Of a DNA stretch of 29,292 nt, positions 1 through 7,181 are shown piece by piece. Both the position numbers and the translations under genes were made by a program. The first letter of the stretch is position 1, and every line of letters starts with the position of its first letter. The notes below the pieces were generated by a model. That model ran no database searches. It was not told where the DNA came from and worked only from the letters and a program-made list of their open reading frames with translations. This DNA comes from Proteobacteria bacterium UBA6921 (lineage in GTDB: Bacteria; Pseudomonadota; Gammaproteobacteria; SG8-11): the NCBI GenBank assembly GCA_002450895.1, contig DKAR01000009.1:8964-38255 (forward strand). The letters run 5' to 3'.

Positions 1-181
1 CCCCCGCCTGTCCGTTTTGATCATCGCGCTTTTTTGGACTTCGCACCCTTAACCTTTTCTTCACATTTGCTCTGCTAGAGATACTGGCGCTGTGTGATGG
101 AGTTCACAAGATGATACCCGGCACCGTTGGCTGTCCGTTGCGTATCCCGGAATGACTCGCTTGCATCAAGAGGACGACAGT
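1..181. other. Leader region upstream of the PstS/OmpA gene
   Basis: No convincing coding region is visible here. The stretch ends with AGAGGACGAC just before the ATG at 182, which serves as a ribosome binding site. I looked for a Pho box and saw no convincing match, so phosphate control is not supported by the sequence. The opposite-strand and shifted-frame short ORFs are not credible genes. Confidence 0.4.
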
Positions 182-1492
182 ATGGCTCGCAACCTCAGTC
201 TGATCGCGTTGCTGTTGTTCAGCAATTCTCTCCCGGCAGGCGAAACTTCTTTATTGCGGTTACACGGTTCGAACACCGTCGGATCGAAACTTGCGCCAGA
301 CCTGGTTACCGACTGGCTCACCCACAAGGGTTACCAGGTGAGCGAAAAAAAGACCTCCGCCCCGCATGAAATGCAAATCACCGCGCGCAATCCGGCAAAC
401 GACACCCTTGTGGTCGAGATTCACACGAACGGCACGCCCTCTGCGTTTGTCGATCTCTCCAAAGGGCAAGCCGACATCGGCATGGCATCGCGCCGCATCA
501 AATCGGAAGAAGAAATCCGGCTATCCCGTCTTGGCCCGATGGCACAAGCCCAATGCGAATACGTCGTGGCACTGGACGGAATCGCCATCATCGTTCACCC
601 GAACAGCCCCGTGCAGAAACTTTCCAAACGCGACGTTCAGCGCATTTATACAGGACAAGTCACGGACTGGAGCGACCTCGGCTACCCGGCCGGACGCATC
701 GAAGCGTTTGCACGCAATGAAGACTCGGGAACACAGGATACATTCAATTCACTGGTGCTCGGCAGCGCAACCCTCGCACCCCGGGTGAAGCGCTTCAATT
801 CCAGCGAAGACCTTGCGAACGAAGTGGAGTTGAAACCGAACGCCATCGGGTTTGTCGGCCTCACATACTCCCACACCACCAAGCAGATTGCGATTTCCGA
901 TGACGGCACCAAAGCGATGTGGCCGCTACAATTCAATGTCGCGACGGAGGACTACCCTTTGTCCCGACGTCTGTACTTTTACCTCCCCAAGAACAACCGC
1001 AATCCGCTGGCGCAGGAACTCGCAGAGTATATTGTATCTAACGCCGGACAACAGATTGCCAAGCACCTCGGGTTCATATCGCAGGAAGTCATCGCCGCGA
1101 AACAAACCGCGCCGACCGAAGCGCCATCGGAATACAAGTCGCTGGTGCAGAACGCCGAGCGCCTGTCACTGAACATCCGATTCAATCCGGGCTCTGCCAA
1201 GCTGGATACGAAGGCGGTTCGCGACATCGGACGTGTGGTTGACTACATGGCACGCCCGGAAAACAAGGCACGCAAACTGATGGTGCTCGGATTTTCAGAC
1301 AGCAAAGAAGCCGCGTCGTATCTCAGCCTTTCGTATTCTGTGAATCGCGCGGATGCCGTTGCGGACTACCTGCTGCAAGCCGGTGTCGAGGCGGAACGTG
1401 TGCGCGGCTTTGGTGACACGCTGCCCGTCGCCGACAACGTCTCCGATCATGGTCGCAACTACAACCGACGGGTTGAACTCTGGATTCACTAA
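182..1492 (+). CDS. Secreted PstS-like substrate-binding protein fused to an OmpA domain
   Basis: This 436-aa protein starts with a signal peptide (MARNLSLIALLLF..., cleavage around residue 20). I chose the ATG at 182 because AGAGGACGAC precedes it and the hydrophobic leader follows directly. An in-frame ATG at 152 would add ten polar residues. Residues about 25-305 form a PstS-like PBP2 domain, with the phosphate-binding hallmark RLHGSNTVG near the start and the conserved RNEDSGTQDTF segment in the middle. Residues about 325-436 are an OmpA-like peptidoglycan-binding domain, ending with the typical NRRVELWI motif. Such fusions probably anchor a periplasmic anion-binding module to the cell wall. 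No pstC, pstA or pstB genes are adjacent, so it may act as a sensor or scavenger rather than as part of a transporter. Confidence 0.88.
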   Translation: MARNLSLIALLLFSNSLPAGETSLLRLHGSNTVGSKLAPDLVTDWLTHKGYQVSEKKTSAPHEMQITARNPANDTLVVEIHTNGTPSAFVDLSKGQADIGMASRRIKSEEEIRLSRLGPMAQAQCEYVVALDGIAIIVHPNSPVQKLSKRDVQRIYTGQVTDWSDLGYPAGRIEAFARNEDSGTQDTFNSLVLGSATLAPRVKRFNSSEDLANEVELKPNAIGFVGLTYSHTTKQIAISDDGTKAMWPLQFNVATEDYPLSRRLYFYLPKNNRNPLAQELAEYIVSNAGQQIAKHLGFISQEVIAAKQTAPTEAPSEYKSLVQNAERLSLNIRFNPGSAKLDTKAVRDIGRVVDYMARPENKARKLMVLGFSDSKEAASYLSLSYSVNRADAVADYLLQAGVEAERVRGFGDTLPVADNVSDHGRNYNRRVELWIH

Positions 1493-1509
1493 GGGCCTAT
1501 AGACCAAGA

Positions 1510-1535
1510 CGGCGGCGTCAAGCGCGTTGTTATGC
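1510..1535 (-). other. attC-like half site at the end of the SnoaL-like gene
   Basis: On the minus strand the SnoaL stop codon lies inside GCATAAC, followed by AACGCGCTTGACGCCGCC. This resembles the 5' half of an integron attC site: an R'' core, a short spacer, then a CTTGA-containing L''. The partner half (a GTTRRRY core) should lie at lower coordinates, but the next gene ends only about 17 bases away and no partner is visible. The site is therefore a fragment, a boundary or a coincidence. Confidence 0.3.
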
Positions 1536-1943
1536 CGGGTTCCAGCTCATTGCTGGCGGCTTCTGTTCCCCGGCCCAGTGACACAGAAACTCTCGAAAGC
1601 GAACCAGTTTTCCATTCTTGATCTCGAAGAGGTGGGCCCAACGGCACTGAAAGGGCACCCCGGACGCCTTGTCCCGACCTGCTTCCTCGCCGAGCACCGT
1701 GACTGTATCACCTGCGGCGATGAACTCATGGGGAACAAATGAACTCAGCTCCCACGTTTCACCCAGGATTTGAAAAAACTGCCGTATCCCGTTATGCCCT
1801 TTGTACGCTTTGCATTTTTTAATACTCGCGGGTCCATTGGAAACAAACTCAACATCATCAGCACAAAGGGCCAAGAGCCCGTCAATGTCGCCTTCCGTAA
1901 AACACTTGTATCCCTGCCTGACGAGCTCGCTAGCCGTTGTCAT
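1530..1943 (-). CDS. SnoaL-like / NTF2-fold protein
   Basis: This 137-aa protein has the layout of the SnoaL / ketosteroid-isomerase-like (NTF2-fold) family. It has an N-terminal helix (SELVRQGYKCFTEGDIDGLLALCADDVEFV), a GHNGIRQFFQ helix, and a C-terminal sheet ending WAHLFEIKNGKLVRFREF, which is typical of the fold. The family includes small isomerases, hydrolases and non-catalytic proteins, so the substrate cannot be named. The ATG at 1943 is preferred because AGGAAG lies seven bases upstream. An alternative start about 12 codons earlier adds only basic residues. It is convergent with the PstS/OmpA gene. Flanking attC-like (1510-1535) and GTTAGAC (1981-1987, minus strand) motifs make it look like a single-gene cassette. 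Confidence 0.78.
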   Translation of the reverse strand: MTTASELVRQGYKCFTEGDIDGLLALCADDVEFVSNGPASIKKCKAYKGHNGIRQFFQILGETWELSSFVPHEFIAAGDTVTVLGEEAGRDKASGVPFQCRWAHLFEIKNGKLVRFREFLCHWAGEQKPPAMSWNPA

Positions 1944-2075
1944 TGCTTTCTTCCTTTGGTTGTTTCGTTCACTTCTCAAAGTCTAACTGGAAATAGACAT
2001 CAAATGTGATGCGGACAAATACGTGAAAAGTGCCACGAACTCTCGGCCGGATTGTTCTCCAGAGTTCAAATACTG

Positions 2076-2090
2076 GGCTCACTCTGAGCC
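2076..2090 (-). terminator. Hairpin 9 bp after the small membrane protein gene
   Basis: GGCTCA-CTC-TGAGCC forms a six-base-pair stem with a three-base loop directly downstream of the stop codon at 2099. In the minus direction it is preceded by AAAACCC and followed by CAGTATTTG, a weak T tract. It may be a modest intrinsic terminator. A second inverted repeat (GAACTCT...AGAGTTC, 2039-2068) lies just beyond. Confidence 0.35.
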
Positions 2091-2098
2091 GGGTTTTC

Positions 2099-2413
2099 CT
2101 ACTCCACGTTTTTCGCATTGGAGGGAAGAACGCCAAATTGGGCAATGCCCACGATCGCCACCCATATCATTGCCAAAATGAATGCCCAACGAACCCAACC
2201 ATTAAGCAAACTTCCGATCAATGCTGCCCATACCGGCGCGAAAAGGGGCGGGTGTCCAATGAACACAACGGGGAAACTGAAGTATACAACGCTGACTTGG
2301 AGCGAACGTCGAAGTCGGGTTCGGGTTATTTTTCGGCATCGCGTCCATGCGATGGCTCCGACTACAATGGTGCCTACAATCATCCAGACATTGTTAAGTA
2401 GGATTTCATCCAT
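2099..2413 (-). CDS. Small integral membrane protein, unknown function
   Basis: I do not recognise this 104-aa protein. It is strongly hydrophobic, with about three candidate membrane segments: residues 8-24 (VWMIVGTIVVGAIAW), about 39-60 (LQVSVVYFSFPVVFIGHPPLF), and about 74-95 (VRWAFILAMIWVAIVGIAQFGV). A basic linker (RCRKITRTRLRR) separates the first two. No strong ribosome binding site precedes the ATG at 2413, so the start is uncertain. It lies downstream of a truncated LtrA-family relic on the same strand, but its sequence does not look like the remainder of LtrA. A hairpin follows its stop codon. Confidence 0.5.
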   Translation of the reverse strand: MDEILLNNVWMIVGTIVVGAIAWTRCRKITRTRLRRSLQVSVVYFSFPVVFIGHPPLFAPVWAALIGSLLNGWVRWAFILAMIWVAIVGIAQFGVLPSNAKNVE

Positions 2414-2453
2414 ATCTGAACAATCTTTCGATCACCCCTCTTCCTCGTGCGGG

Positions 2454-2505
2454 GCCAAAACAATTTGTCGAGAATATTAGAATCTATTGCTCTCTGCCAC
2501 GGGTT
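2454..2505. repeat. Imperfect repeat copy A (3' of LtrA relic)
   Basis: About 50 bases resembling 2815-2870: a GGGGC end, an AATATT core and a shared TTGCTCTCTG block. By eye the copies agree at roughly 70-75 percent of positions with small gaps. This copy overlaps the last codons of the LtrA relic. The other copy sits about 35 bases after the ATPase stop codon. The shared placement at 3' ends of same-strand genes suggests a cassette-linked or terminator-type element. Confidence 0.4.
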
Positions 2506-2647
2506 TTGTTGCCGCCGCTTTGAGTACGCCGAAAAAGGATTCGGTGTGCTCAAGGAGCGCCGTAAGCTGAGTAATCGTGAACACGAACACAAGGTCAAAA
2601 AACAATTCGAGACTGGATACTCGAAGTTCGCTGGTCTCGCCACTCAT
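2477..2647 (-). pseudogene. Truncated LtrA-family (low temperature requirement) gene
   Basis: This 56-aa ORF begins MSGETSELRVSSLELFFDLVFVFTITQLTALLEHTE. That is the characteristic N-terminus of LtrA-family membrane proteins (R-V-[ST]-x-LELFFDLVFVFAITQ). Family members are usually several hundred residues with many membrane helices. Here the homology stops after the first helix, and the reading frame closes after an unrelated-looking tail (FFGVLKAAATKPVAESNRF). I therefore read it as a 5' fragment left by a deletion or recombination, with the 3' breakpoint inside or next to repeat copy A. The remainder of the family sequence is not seen elsewhere in the window. Confidence 0.65.
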
Positions 2648-2710
2648 CCGAAAGGCCTCATATTTTAATGAGGCCCATGGTGCCAGAGTCCAATCGAGGT
2701 TAATAGCCGC

Positions 2711-2757
2711 AACATGTCGCAGCGGACTCTTACCAGTCGCTGCGGGACACATGGCGC
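2711..2757. repeat. Bulged imperfect hairpin
   Basis: GCAGCGGACT (2720-2729) pairs with AGTCGCTGC (2736-2744) with a single extrahelical G and a six-base loop. An outer stem, CATGTC against GACACATG, continues with a two-base bulge. Strand-asymmetric bulges of this sort occur in folded attC sites, but no GTTRRRY/RYYYAAC cores bracket it. It lies in the non-coding gap upstream of the LtrA relic. Confidence 0.35.
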
Positions 2758-2760
2758 ACG

Positions 2761-2780
2761 CGCTCCCTGCTCAGGGAGCG
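2761..2780. repeat. 20-bp palindrome
   Basis: CGCTCCCTG and CAGGGAGCG form nine-base arms around a CT centre. The palindrome lies about 125 bases downstream of the ATPase stop codon and upstream of the LtrA relic. There is no T tract on either side, so it is not a standard terminator. It could be an operator or a recombination scar. Confidence 0.45.
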
Positions 2781-2814
2781 TCTACTTCGATGGTTTCGTT
2801 TGCACAGTAAAAAC

Positions 2815-2870
2815 TGGGGCAGAGAAAATATTTTCTGGAATATTGGAAAGAATTGCTCTCTGAGCCCACA
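2815..2870. repeat. Imperfect repeat copy B (3' of ATPase gene)
   Basis: This is the second copy of the roughly 50-base element seen at 2454-2505. It contains GGGGCAGAGAAAATATTTTC and the shared AATATTGGAAAGAATTGCTC stretch. It lies in the gap right after the ATPase gene, reading in the minus direction. Internally CAGAGA and TCTCTG could form a weak stem with a long loop. Confidence 0.4.
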
Positions 2871-2904
2871 AGCATTCTCCGTCAACAGTTCCTTTTACGC
2901 GTTC

Positions 2905-4608
2905 CTAGTTGCGATAGTCATTGCCGTCTATATCCGTTCCATAGGGATACACGACTCGCCCGCCGAGCTCTGGAAGCTTGGACCCAAACGTCTTGCAAAA
3001 CGCTGGATGTATGCAAAGTTTATCGTCGGCACTCACCGCCAATTTTTGGGTGGCCGTATAAACGAACTCTCCAATTACATAACGATCCGTTGTGTTTTTA
3101 ACCCGGCCGACCGCGCCAACCTCTACCAGCATTTCCCGAAAATCTTCGAAGTCGCCGGGAAATACTTTTCTTGCATGCCGATTGAAAACCCGGTGCATGT
3201 CGCCAGAACTAAAACAGAATGGAAGTTCTGGCAATGCCTTCTTGCAGGCATCCTTGGCTTTGGGATAGACGTACTTGTAGGCGTTAAGAATTTCGGTAGT
3301 AACCTTGTCTTCAACCGATTTTATTCCTTCTTTAATCGCCCGCGTGCACACCGATGTATTCGCCCCGCCGAGACGCCGATTTGCTTCAAAAATCTTGTTA
3401 AGGTAGAGAAAGAACTGCCGAGGCAATAGCTGGGTGTGTCGAAGTATGTATGCCGCCGTGTCCTCCTCATTGTTTAGGCTGTTTTCAACCACTCTCGGGA
3501 ACACGGAATCAAAGATCTTGCGCGCATCACGTCGATCGTCCGGATCAAGCTTGTACAGCTTTTCTTTCTCGATGAAGTCGGCGTGATGGAGTGTGTAGTA
3601 CAACTTCAACCGGTGAGCTGCAATTTGCATCAGTTCGCCAGCATGCCATTGCATTATTAACGAGTGCTCGAAATCTTTGAGCGTATTTGTCGAATAGTCC
3701 GACAAGTAATACCAAAGCTCCATCGGAAAACAGAATCGTACTTCGCACGGTCTGGCCGGATCATGAAACCGTCCCAGGCACTTAAATAAGCCCTGTAGAG
3801 AATGACGAACTGAGTTCGCCGCCACGTCAAGATCTTCTAAAGAATCCATCAACACCACGGCGCGCGTATTTGACGACGTCAGTATCTCTTTGGCCACCTC
3901 TCGTGCCTGCTCAAAGGAGACGGATCCAAACTCCATACAGTTCAGGCAATCGGAAACCGTGTTTACTTTGCCTTCACATCGACTCCGTAAAGTTGATGCA
4001 GCGATGACAGCGACCTGTTCCGAACTAATCGCGTTAAAGTTGCCCTTGACCAGATCAGACAAATAACGATGAATGAACATTATTTTTGGATTTCCGGAGA
4101 AATCGCTGCTGTTGCTAATTTGATGGAATATAGCGGTCCAGACAAACATCTCCCAGATATCAGCCACCGCTTCAACAAATACGAATCTCTTGGACAATAT
4201 TTCGACTGACTCCATGACCTGTGAAAATGCTTCGTACGTGCGAAGTTCAACAACGATGCGATATTGCGAGTCGAGAAAAATACTTCGCATGAACGCCGTC
4301 TTTCCGGCGCCTTTCCGGCCGACGATATAGCTTGGCTTGCTCATCAACTGACGATGGATTCTATTCTCCTTGTCAAACAACTGCCGAATGATGCTTGGCT
4401 CCGTAATGTCATCCGTTCTAATCGGGCCAAGCGGGCATTCTTTCGATATATAGGCCTTAATGTCCGGCAGTTTGGCCTCCACGTTTGAATCGACTTCATC
4501 TCGAACTTCCCGGCGATTGAAATTCTCACGTCGATCAATTTGCACCGGAATCTGTTTTTTTCGTCGATCCAACCCAATACGCCTTTCCGCACTCGATTCT
4601 GTTGCCAT
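2905..4608 (-). CDS. P-loop ATPase, Sll1717/KAP-like
   Basis: This 567-aa protein has a Walker A motif GRKGAGKT at residues 97-104 and a Walker B-like strand VVLMDSLEDLD at 251-261. The preceding YIVGRKGAGKTA context resembles the Sll1717-type P-loop ATPases (STAND/KAP-like NTPases), an assignment I make from memory of the motif. The first 35 residues are rich in DRR/NRR motifs (IGLDRRKK..IDRREN..NRRE) and are probably a flexible basic tail. Residues about 330-567 are helical and without a recognised domain. The start has a good AAGGGCAGGA ribosome binding site. It lies 17 bases after the upstream membrane-protein gene on the same strand, so the two are very likely co-transcribed. ATPases of this class paired with membrane partners often belong to defence or conflict modules. 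That role is inference. Confidence 0.75.
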   Translation of the reverse strand: MATESSAERRIGLDRRKKQIPVQIDRRENFNRREVRDEVDSNVEAKLPDIKAYISKECPLGPIRTDDITEPSIIRQLFDKENRIHRQLMSKPSYIVGRKGAGKTAFMRSIFLDSQYRIVVELRTYEAFSQVMESVEILSKRFVFVEAVADIWEMFVWTAIFHQISNSSDFSGNPKIMFIHRYLSDLVKGNFNAISSEQVAVIAASTLRSRCEGKVNTVSDCLNCMEFGSVSFEQAREVAKEILTSSNTRAVVLMDSLEDLDVAANSVRHSLQGLFKCLGRFHDPARPCEVRFCFPMELWYYLSDYSTNTLKDFEHSLIMQWHAGELMQIAAHRLKLYYTLHHADFIEKEKLYKLDPDDRRDARKIFDSVFPRVVENSLNNEEDTAAYILRHTQLLPRQFFLYLNKIFEANRRLGGANTSVCTRAIKEGIKSVEDKVTTEILNAYKYVYPKAKDACKKALPELPFCFSSGDMHRVFNRHARKVFPGDFEDFREMLVEVGAVGRVKNTTDRYVIGEFVYTATQKLAVSADDKLCIHPAFCKTFGSKLPELGGRVVYPYGTDIDGNDYRN

Positions 4609-4625
4609 TTCCTGCCCTTAAGATC

Positions 4626-5297
4626 TTAAATTGCCTTTTTGAAAAACTGCTCCAGAACAAACCAAATGTTCTCGATGAAAACAATCAGCACGAGTGCAGT
4701 ACCAATCACATAGAAAATCATGCACGCCTTGCGCGCCGTCGGTCGAAGCGTATCCGCCAGATCGGCGACGAATACAAAGGCATCGGGCAAAATATTTTCC
4801 CGTGGCTCCAATGATTCCAGCTTGCGATCCCATTCGTTGATGATCGTGAGGTCGTTCGCTATTTTTCTGTCTGCAAATCGCTCAATAAATGCATCAAGCC
4901 GTTCGAACGGCTCGTTTCTCTCAAGTCGATCGATTCGTGCAAATTCTCGAAAGCTGGTCTTGAGTTTCTCGAAGCTCCCATCAAGGCGAACGAATGCGGC
5001 GAAGTTGTCGTAGTTTCGAATAATTGATGGGCAATACGCGACGAACGCGACATTTGCGATGCTGAAGAATACGGATGCCAGAAAAAAAAGATACCAGTTG
5101 AAGGGAAGACCGAAATTCAATTTCCACTGACTGCCCAGCACAGTTACGAGAACCGTATCGTCCACATTCCCGAGAAACTTCGCGAGTATCGGAATCAATA
5201 TGAACCAAATCGAAAACGTCTGTACAAGTCGACTCTTTCCCATGCGAGCCAGGTCAGCCCACGGTTTATCCAAAAGATGCTCAACCTGGAAACGCAT
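4626..5297 (-). CDS. Membrane protein with cytoplasmic helical domain, partner of ATPase
   Basis: I do not recognise the family of this 223-aa protein. Three membrane segments are visible at residues about 24-43 (VQTFSIWFILIPILAKFL), 66-89 (FNWYLFFLASVFFSIANVAFVAYC) and 191-215 (ACMIFYVIGTALVLIVFIENIWFVL). Between the second and third lies a charged helical region of about 100 residues (FARIDRLERNEPFERLDAFIERFADRK). The ATG at 5297 follows GAGGCGACG. It is the first gene of a two-gene unit with the downstream P-loop ATPase. The arrangement, a small multi-helix membrane protein upstream of an NTPase, resembles effector-plus-sensor pairs of anti-phage systems, but nothing in the sequence proves that role. 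Confidence 0.7.
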   Translation of the reverse strand: MRFQVEHLLDKPWADLARMGKSRLVQTFSIWFILIPILAKFLGNVDDTVLVTVLGSQWKLNFGLPFNWYLFFLASVFFSIANVAFVAYCPSIIRNYDNFAAFVRLDGSFEKLKTSFREFARIDRLERNEPFERLDAFIERFADRKIANDLTIINEWDRKLESLEPRENILPDAFVFVADLADTLRPTARKACMIFYVIGTALVLIVFIENIWFVLEQFFKKAI

Positions 5298-5384
5298 CGT
5301 CGCCTCAATCGCCCTTTCGAATTGGAGTTCAGATATGCGGTGGGCCTAATATGACTGTATGCACCTTCTAGCCAAACTGATAGC

Positions 5385-5397
5385 GACATAATGTCAA
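5385..5397 (-). promoter_or_regulatory. TTGACA -35-like box overlapping a palindrome
   Basis: The minus strand reads TTGACA at 5397-5392 and overlaps the 11-base palindrome GACATAATGTC (5385-5395). The site lies about 90 bases upstream of the membrane-protein start at 5297. A regulator dimer bound here would occlude the -35 element. The -10 box is unclear, so this is tentative. Confidence 0.3.
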
Positions 5398-5417
5398 GAC
5401 GAATGCATTATTTTTCA

Positions 5418-5460
5418 CCTGTCTGACTTTTGACAAGACTTCTCAAAGTGTGCAGACAGG
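5418..5460. repeat. Nested hairpin, CCTGTCTG/CAGACAGG
   Basis: The outer arms CCTGTCTG (5418-5425) and CAGACAGG (5453-5460) are perfect. An inner imperfect stem, CTTTTGA against TCAAAG, lies inside the 27-base interval. It sits midway between two transcription units on the same strand. No T tract follows in either direction. It may be a repetitive extragenic palindrome or a regulatory site. Confidence 0.45.
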
Positions 5461-5667
5461 CACCCAATGTTTCGTCCATTTTTTGTATTCCGACGCTCGA
5501 AACGGGAGGATCAAGTGACTCAACCGAAATCTTTCCCGATTGAGTACCAAAAGAATTTAGAAACTTTTCTTCTTATCGACAAATCGCAATAGGTTGAGCG
5601 CGAGCGAAAAATGCCCGCGATCAACCTCTGATTGCACCATTTTTTCGGCTTTTAAAATTTAAACGCC

Positions 5668-7035
5668 CTACTTCGCCACCCCCAACCCCGCGAAGTATTG
5701 CTGGAATGTATTCGCCTCCAATGCAAACGTCCCATCCGGATTCGCGAGATTGATCGGGCGCCACCAGCTCACGTCGAAGAGGCTGACTGTCCCGCTGCGT
5801 GTGCCCACGGTCGCTTCGGTGTTGCCCCACGGGTTGCGCAGGATCAGGTACTTTTTGTTGCAGTAGTAATCCCACCCCAGCACGGTGTAGCAGTGCGAGC
5901 CCACGATGTTGGCGTCGGAGTAACTCAATCCATCGGGCGCGGTGCCGTAGGTCCAGCAGGTCATCGGGTTGAACGTGCGCTTGCTTAGCGAATTGCCGCG
6001 CACGAGATCCCAGATCTGGTCACCGGTCAGCGCGTTGTTGCCGTAGTAGTGGCGCGTCAACCCGTTGAGCTGCGCGGTGGCGAGAACGCAATCGCCCCAG
6101 CCGGTGGCGGTGATGTCGGGATGGTCGGTCGTCGTTCCGGTTTTGAATTTTGCGAAGGCTTTTTCATAAACGGCGGGCCAGATTTCCCCGGCTTCGCTGG
6201 AACGGCAGTAAATGAAATTGCCGGATGTGGAATTCACCGGAACGGTGTCGGTCACTTCGATCTCTTTGTCGACGCCCTGGCCGTTGCTTTCCGGTTTGTA
6301 GAAGCGAATCAGGTTGGTGAATTGCTGCTGGCTCTGTCCGGTGGCGCGCGACATGTGCGAGATGCGATACGGTGTGGCCCACGCCACGGCCGAGAGTGCC
6401 GCGATGTAATAGCAGTTGGCGACGGCGCCTTGCACCGGATCGAAGAATTCGGCCGCTTCGTTGAAGAAGTCGCCCTTGTCCACCCAGCTTGCATTCGCGG
6501 GCGTCCAGTCCTGGTTGGTGTTGCCCTTTTGTTCCGGATCCAGCGCGACGGACTGCACGATTTCTTTGCTGAACACGCGTGCCAGTGTTTGCAGCCGGTC
6601 TTTTTCCGGCATGCGGATGGTCAGGCTGATCTGGTGCGGGTTGCAGAGATCGATGCGGCTGACCTGGAGCTTGGCGATGTTGTCGACCTTGAAGCGTGTG
6701 CCGAGATCGCCGAGCACGTGCACTTGTGACATCAATTTTTCGATCGGCATTTCCAGATCGTTGACGCCGAGCTTCACCTCGACGCTCAACAGTGGCGAGT
6801 GGATTCGTTCGAGCGTGCCCTTCTTGTTTAGCTTGAGGCCCATGTACAGCGGCCCCTCGAACTTCGGATCAAACAATTCTTCATACGGGGTTTGCAGAAT
6901 GTTCTCCAGCAGCCGCGGCACATCGTCCGTCGCACGCCAGTTGATCTTGCGGCCGGACACATATTCCGCCAGCGCGAAGGGATTGATGACGCCATTGTTC
7001 TGCGCCGCCGAGGGCTGACTCTTGATCGTTTCCAT
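5668..7035 (-). CDS. Calpain-like (C2 family) cysteine protease
   Basis: This 455-aa protein is a papain-fold peptidase of calpain type. The catalytic triad is visible: Cys208 in QGAVANCYYIAALSAV, His381 in GSHCYTVLGWD, and Asn401 in KYLILRNPWGN. Gln202, six residues before the cysteine, fits the oxyanion-hole glutamine of calpains. The usual GD before the catalytic Cys is replaced by AN. The first 190 residues contain an unassigned, probably beta-rich region. No calcium-binding EF-hands are seen. There is no signal peptide, so it is made in the cytoplasm. A strong AAAGGAG ribosome binding site precedes the ATG at 7035. It is the last gene of the eleven-gene operon, 146 bases after the papain-like protease gene. 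Confidence 0.88.
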   Translation of the reverse strand: METIKSQPSAAQNNGVINPFALAEYVSGRKINWRATDDVPRLLENILQTPYEELFDPKFEGPLYMGLKLNKKGTLERIHSPLLSVEVKLGVNDLEMPIEKLMSQVHVLGDLGTRFKVDNIAKLQVSRIDLCNPHQISLTIRMPEKDRLQTLARVFSKEIVQSVALDPEQKGNTNQDWTPANASWVDKGDFFNEAAEFFDPVQGAVANCYYIAALSAVAWATPYRISHMSRATGQSQQQFTNLIRFYKPESNGQGVDKEIEVTDTVPVNSTSGNFIYCRSSEAGEIWPAVYEKAFAKFKTGTTTDHPDITATGWGDCVLATAQLNGLTRHYYGNNALTGDQIWDLVRGNSLSKRTFNPMTCWTYGTAPDGLSYSDANIVGSHCYTVLGWDYYCNKKYLILRNPWGNTEATVGTRSGTVSLFDVSWWRPINLANPDGTFALEANTFQQYFAGLGVAK

Positions 7036-7067
7036 GCGTGGTTCTCCTTTAACACAAGGTGAAGGAC

Positions 7068-7083
7068 ACCCGCGAACGCGGGT
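7068..7083. repeat. Inter-cistronic hairpin
   Basis: ACCCGCG and CGCGGGT form seven-base arms around AA in the 146-base gap between the two cysteine protease genes. In the minus direction the T run comes before the hairpin, so it is not an intrinsic terminator. It could stabilise an mRNA 3' end or mark a processing site that separates expression of the last gene. Confidence 0.4.
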
Positions 7084-7181
7084 AAAAAAGGCCTCGCAGG
7101 CGCGCGCGGAAAACGCACGCTAGCGGGGCCGAGACATTCCCACGAAACTGTTGGGCGCGCGTTCCCGTGCGCGCCGTCGTC

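Larger units (their letters stand above)
5298..5667. other. Intergenic region with palindromes and candidate promoter
   Basis: This 370-base gap separates the 3' end of the protease operon from the start of the membrane protein/ATPase pair. It contains TTGACA on the minus strand (5397-5392), overlapping the palindrome GACATAATGTC (5385-5395). I could not find a well-spaced -10 box. It also contains a long hairpin (5418-5460) and an ACTCAA...TTGAGT inverted repeat near 5519-5546. No coding region is evident. Confidence 0.4.
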
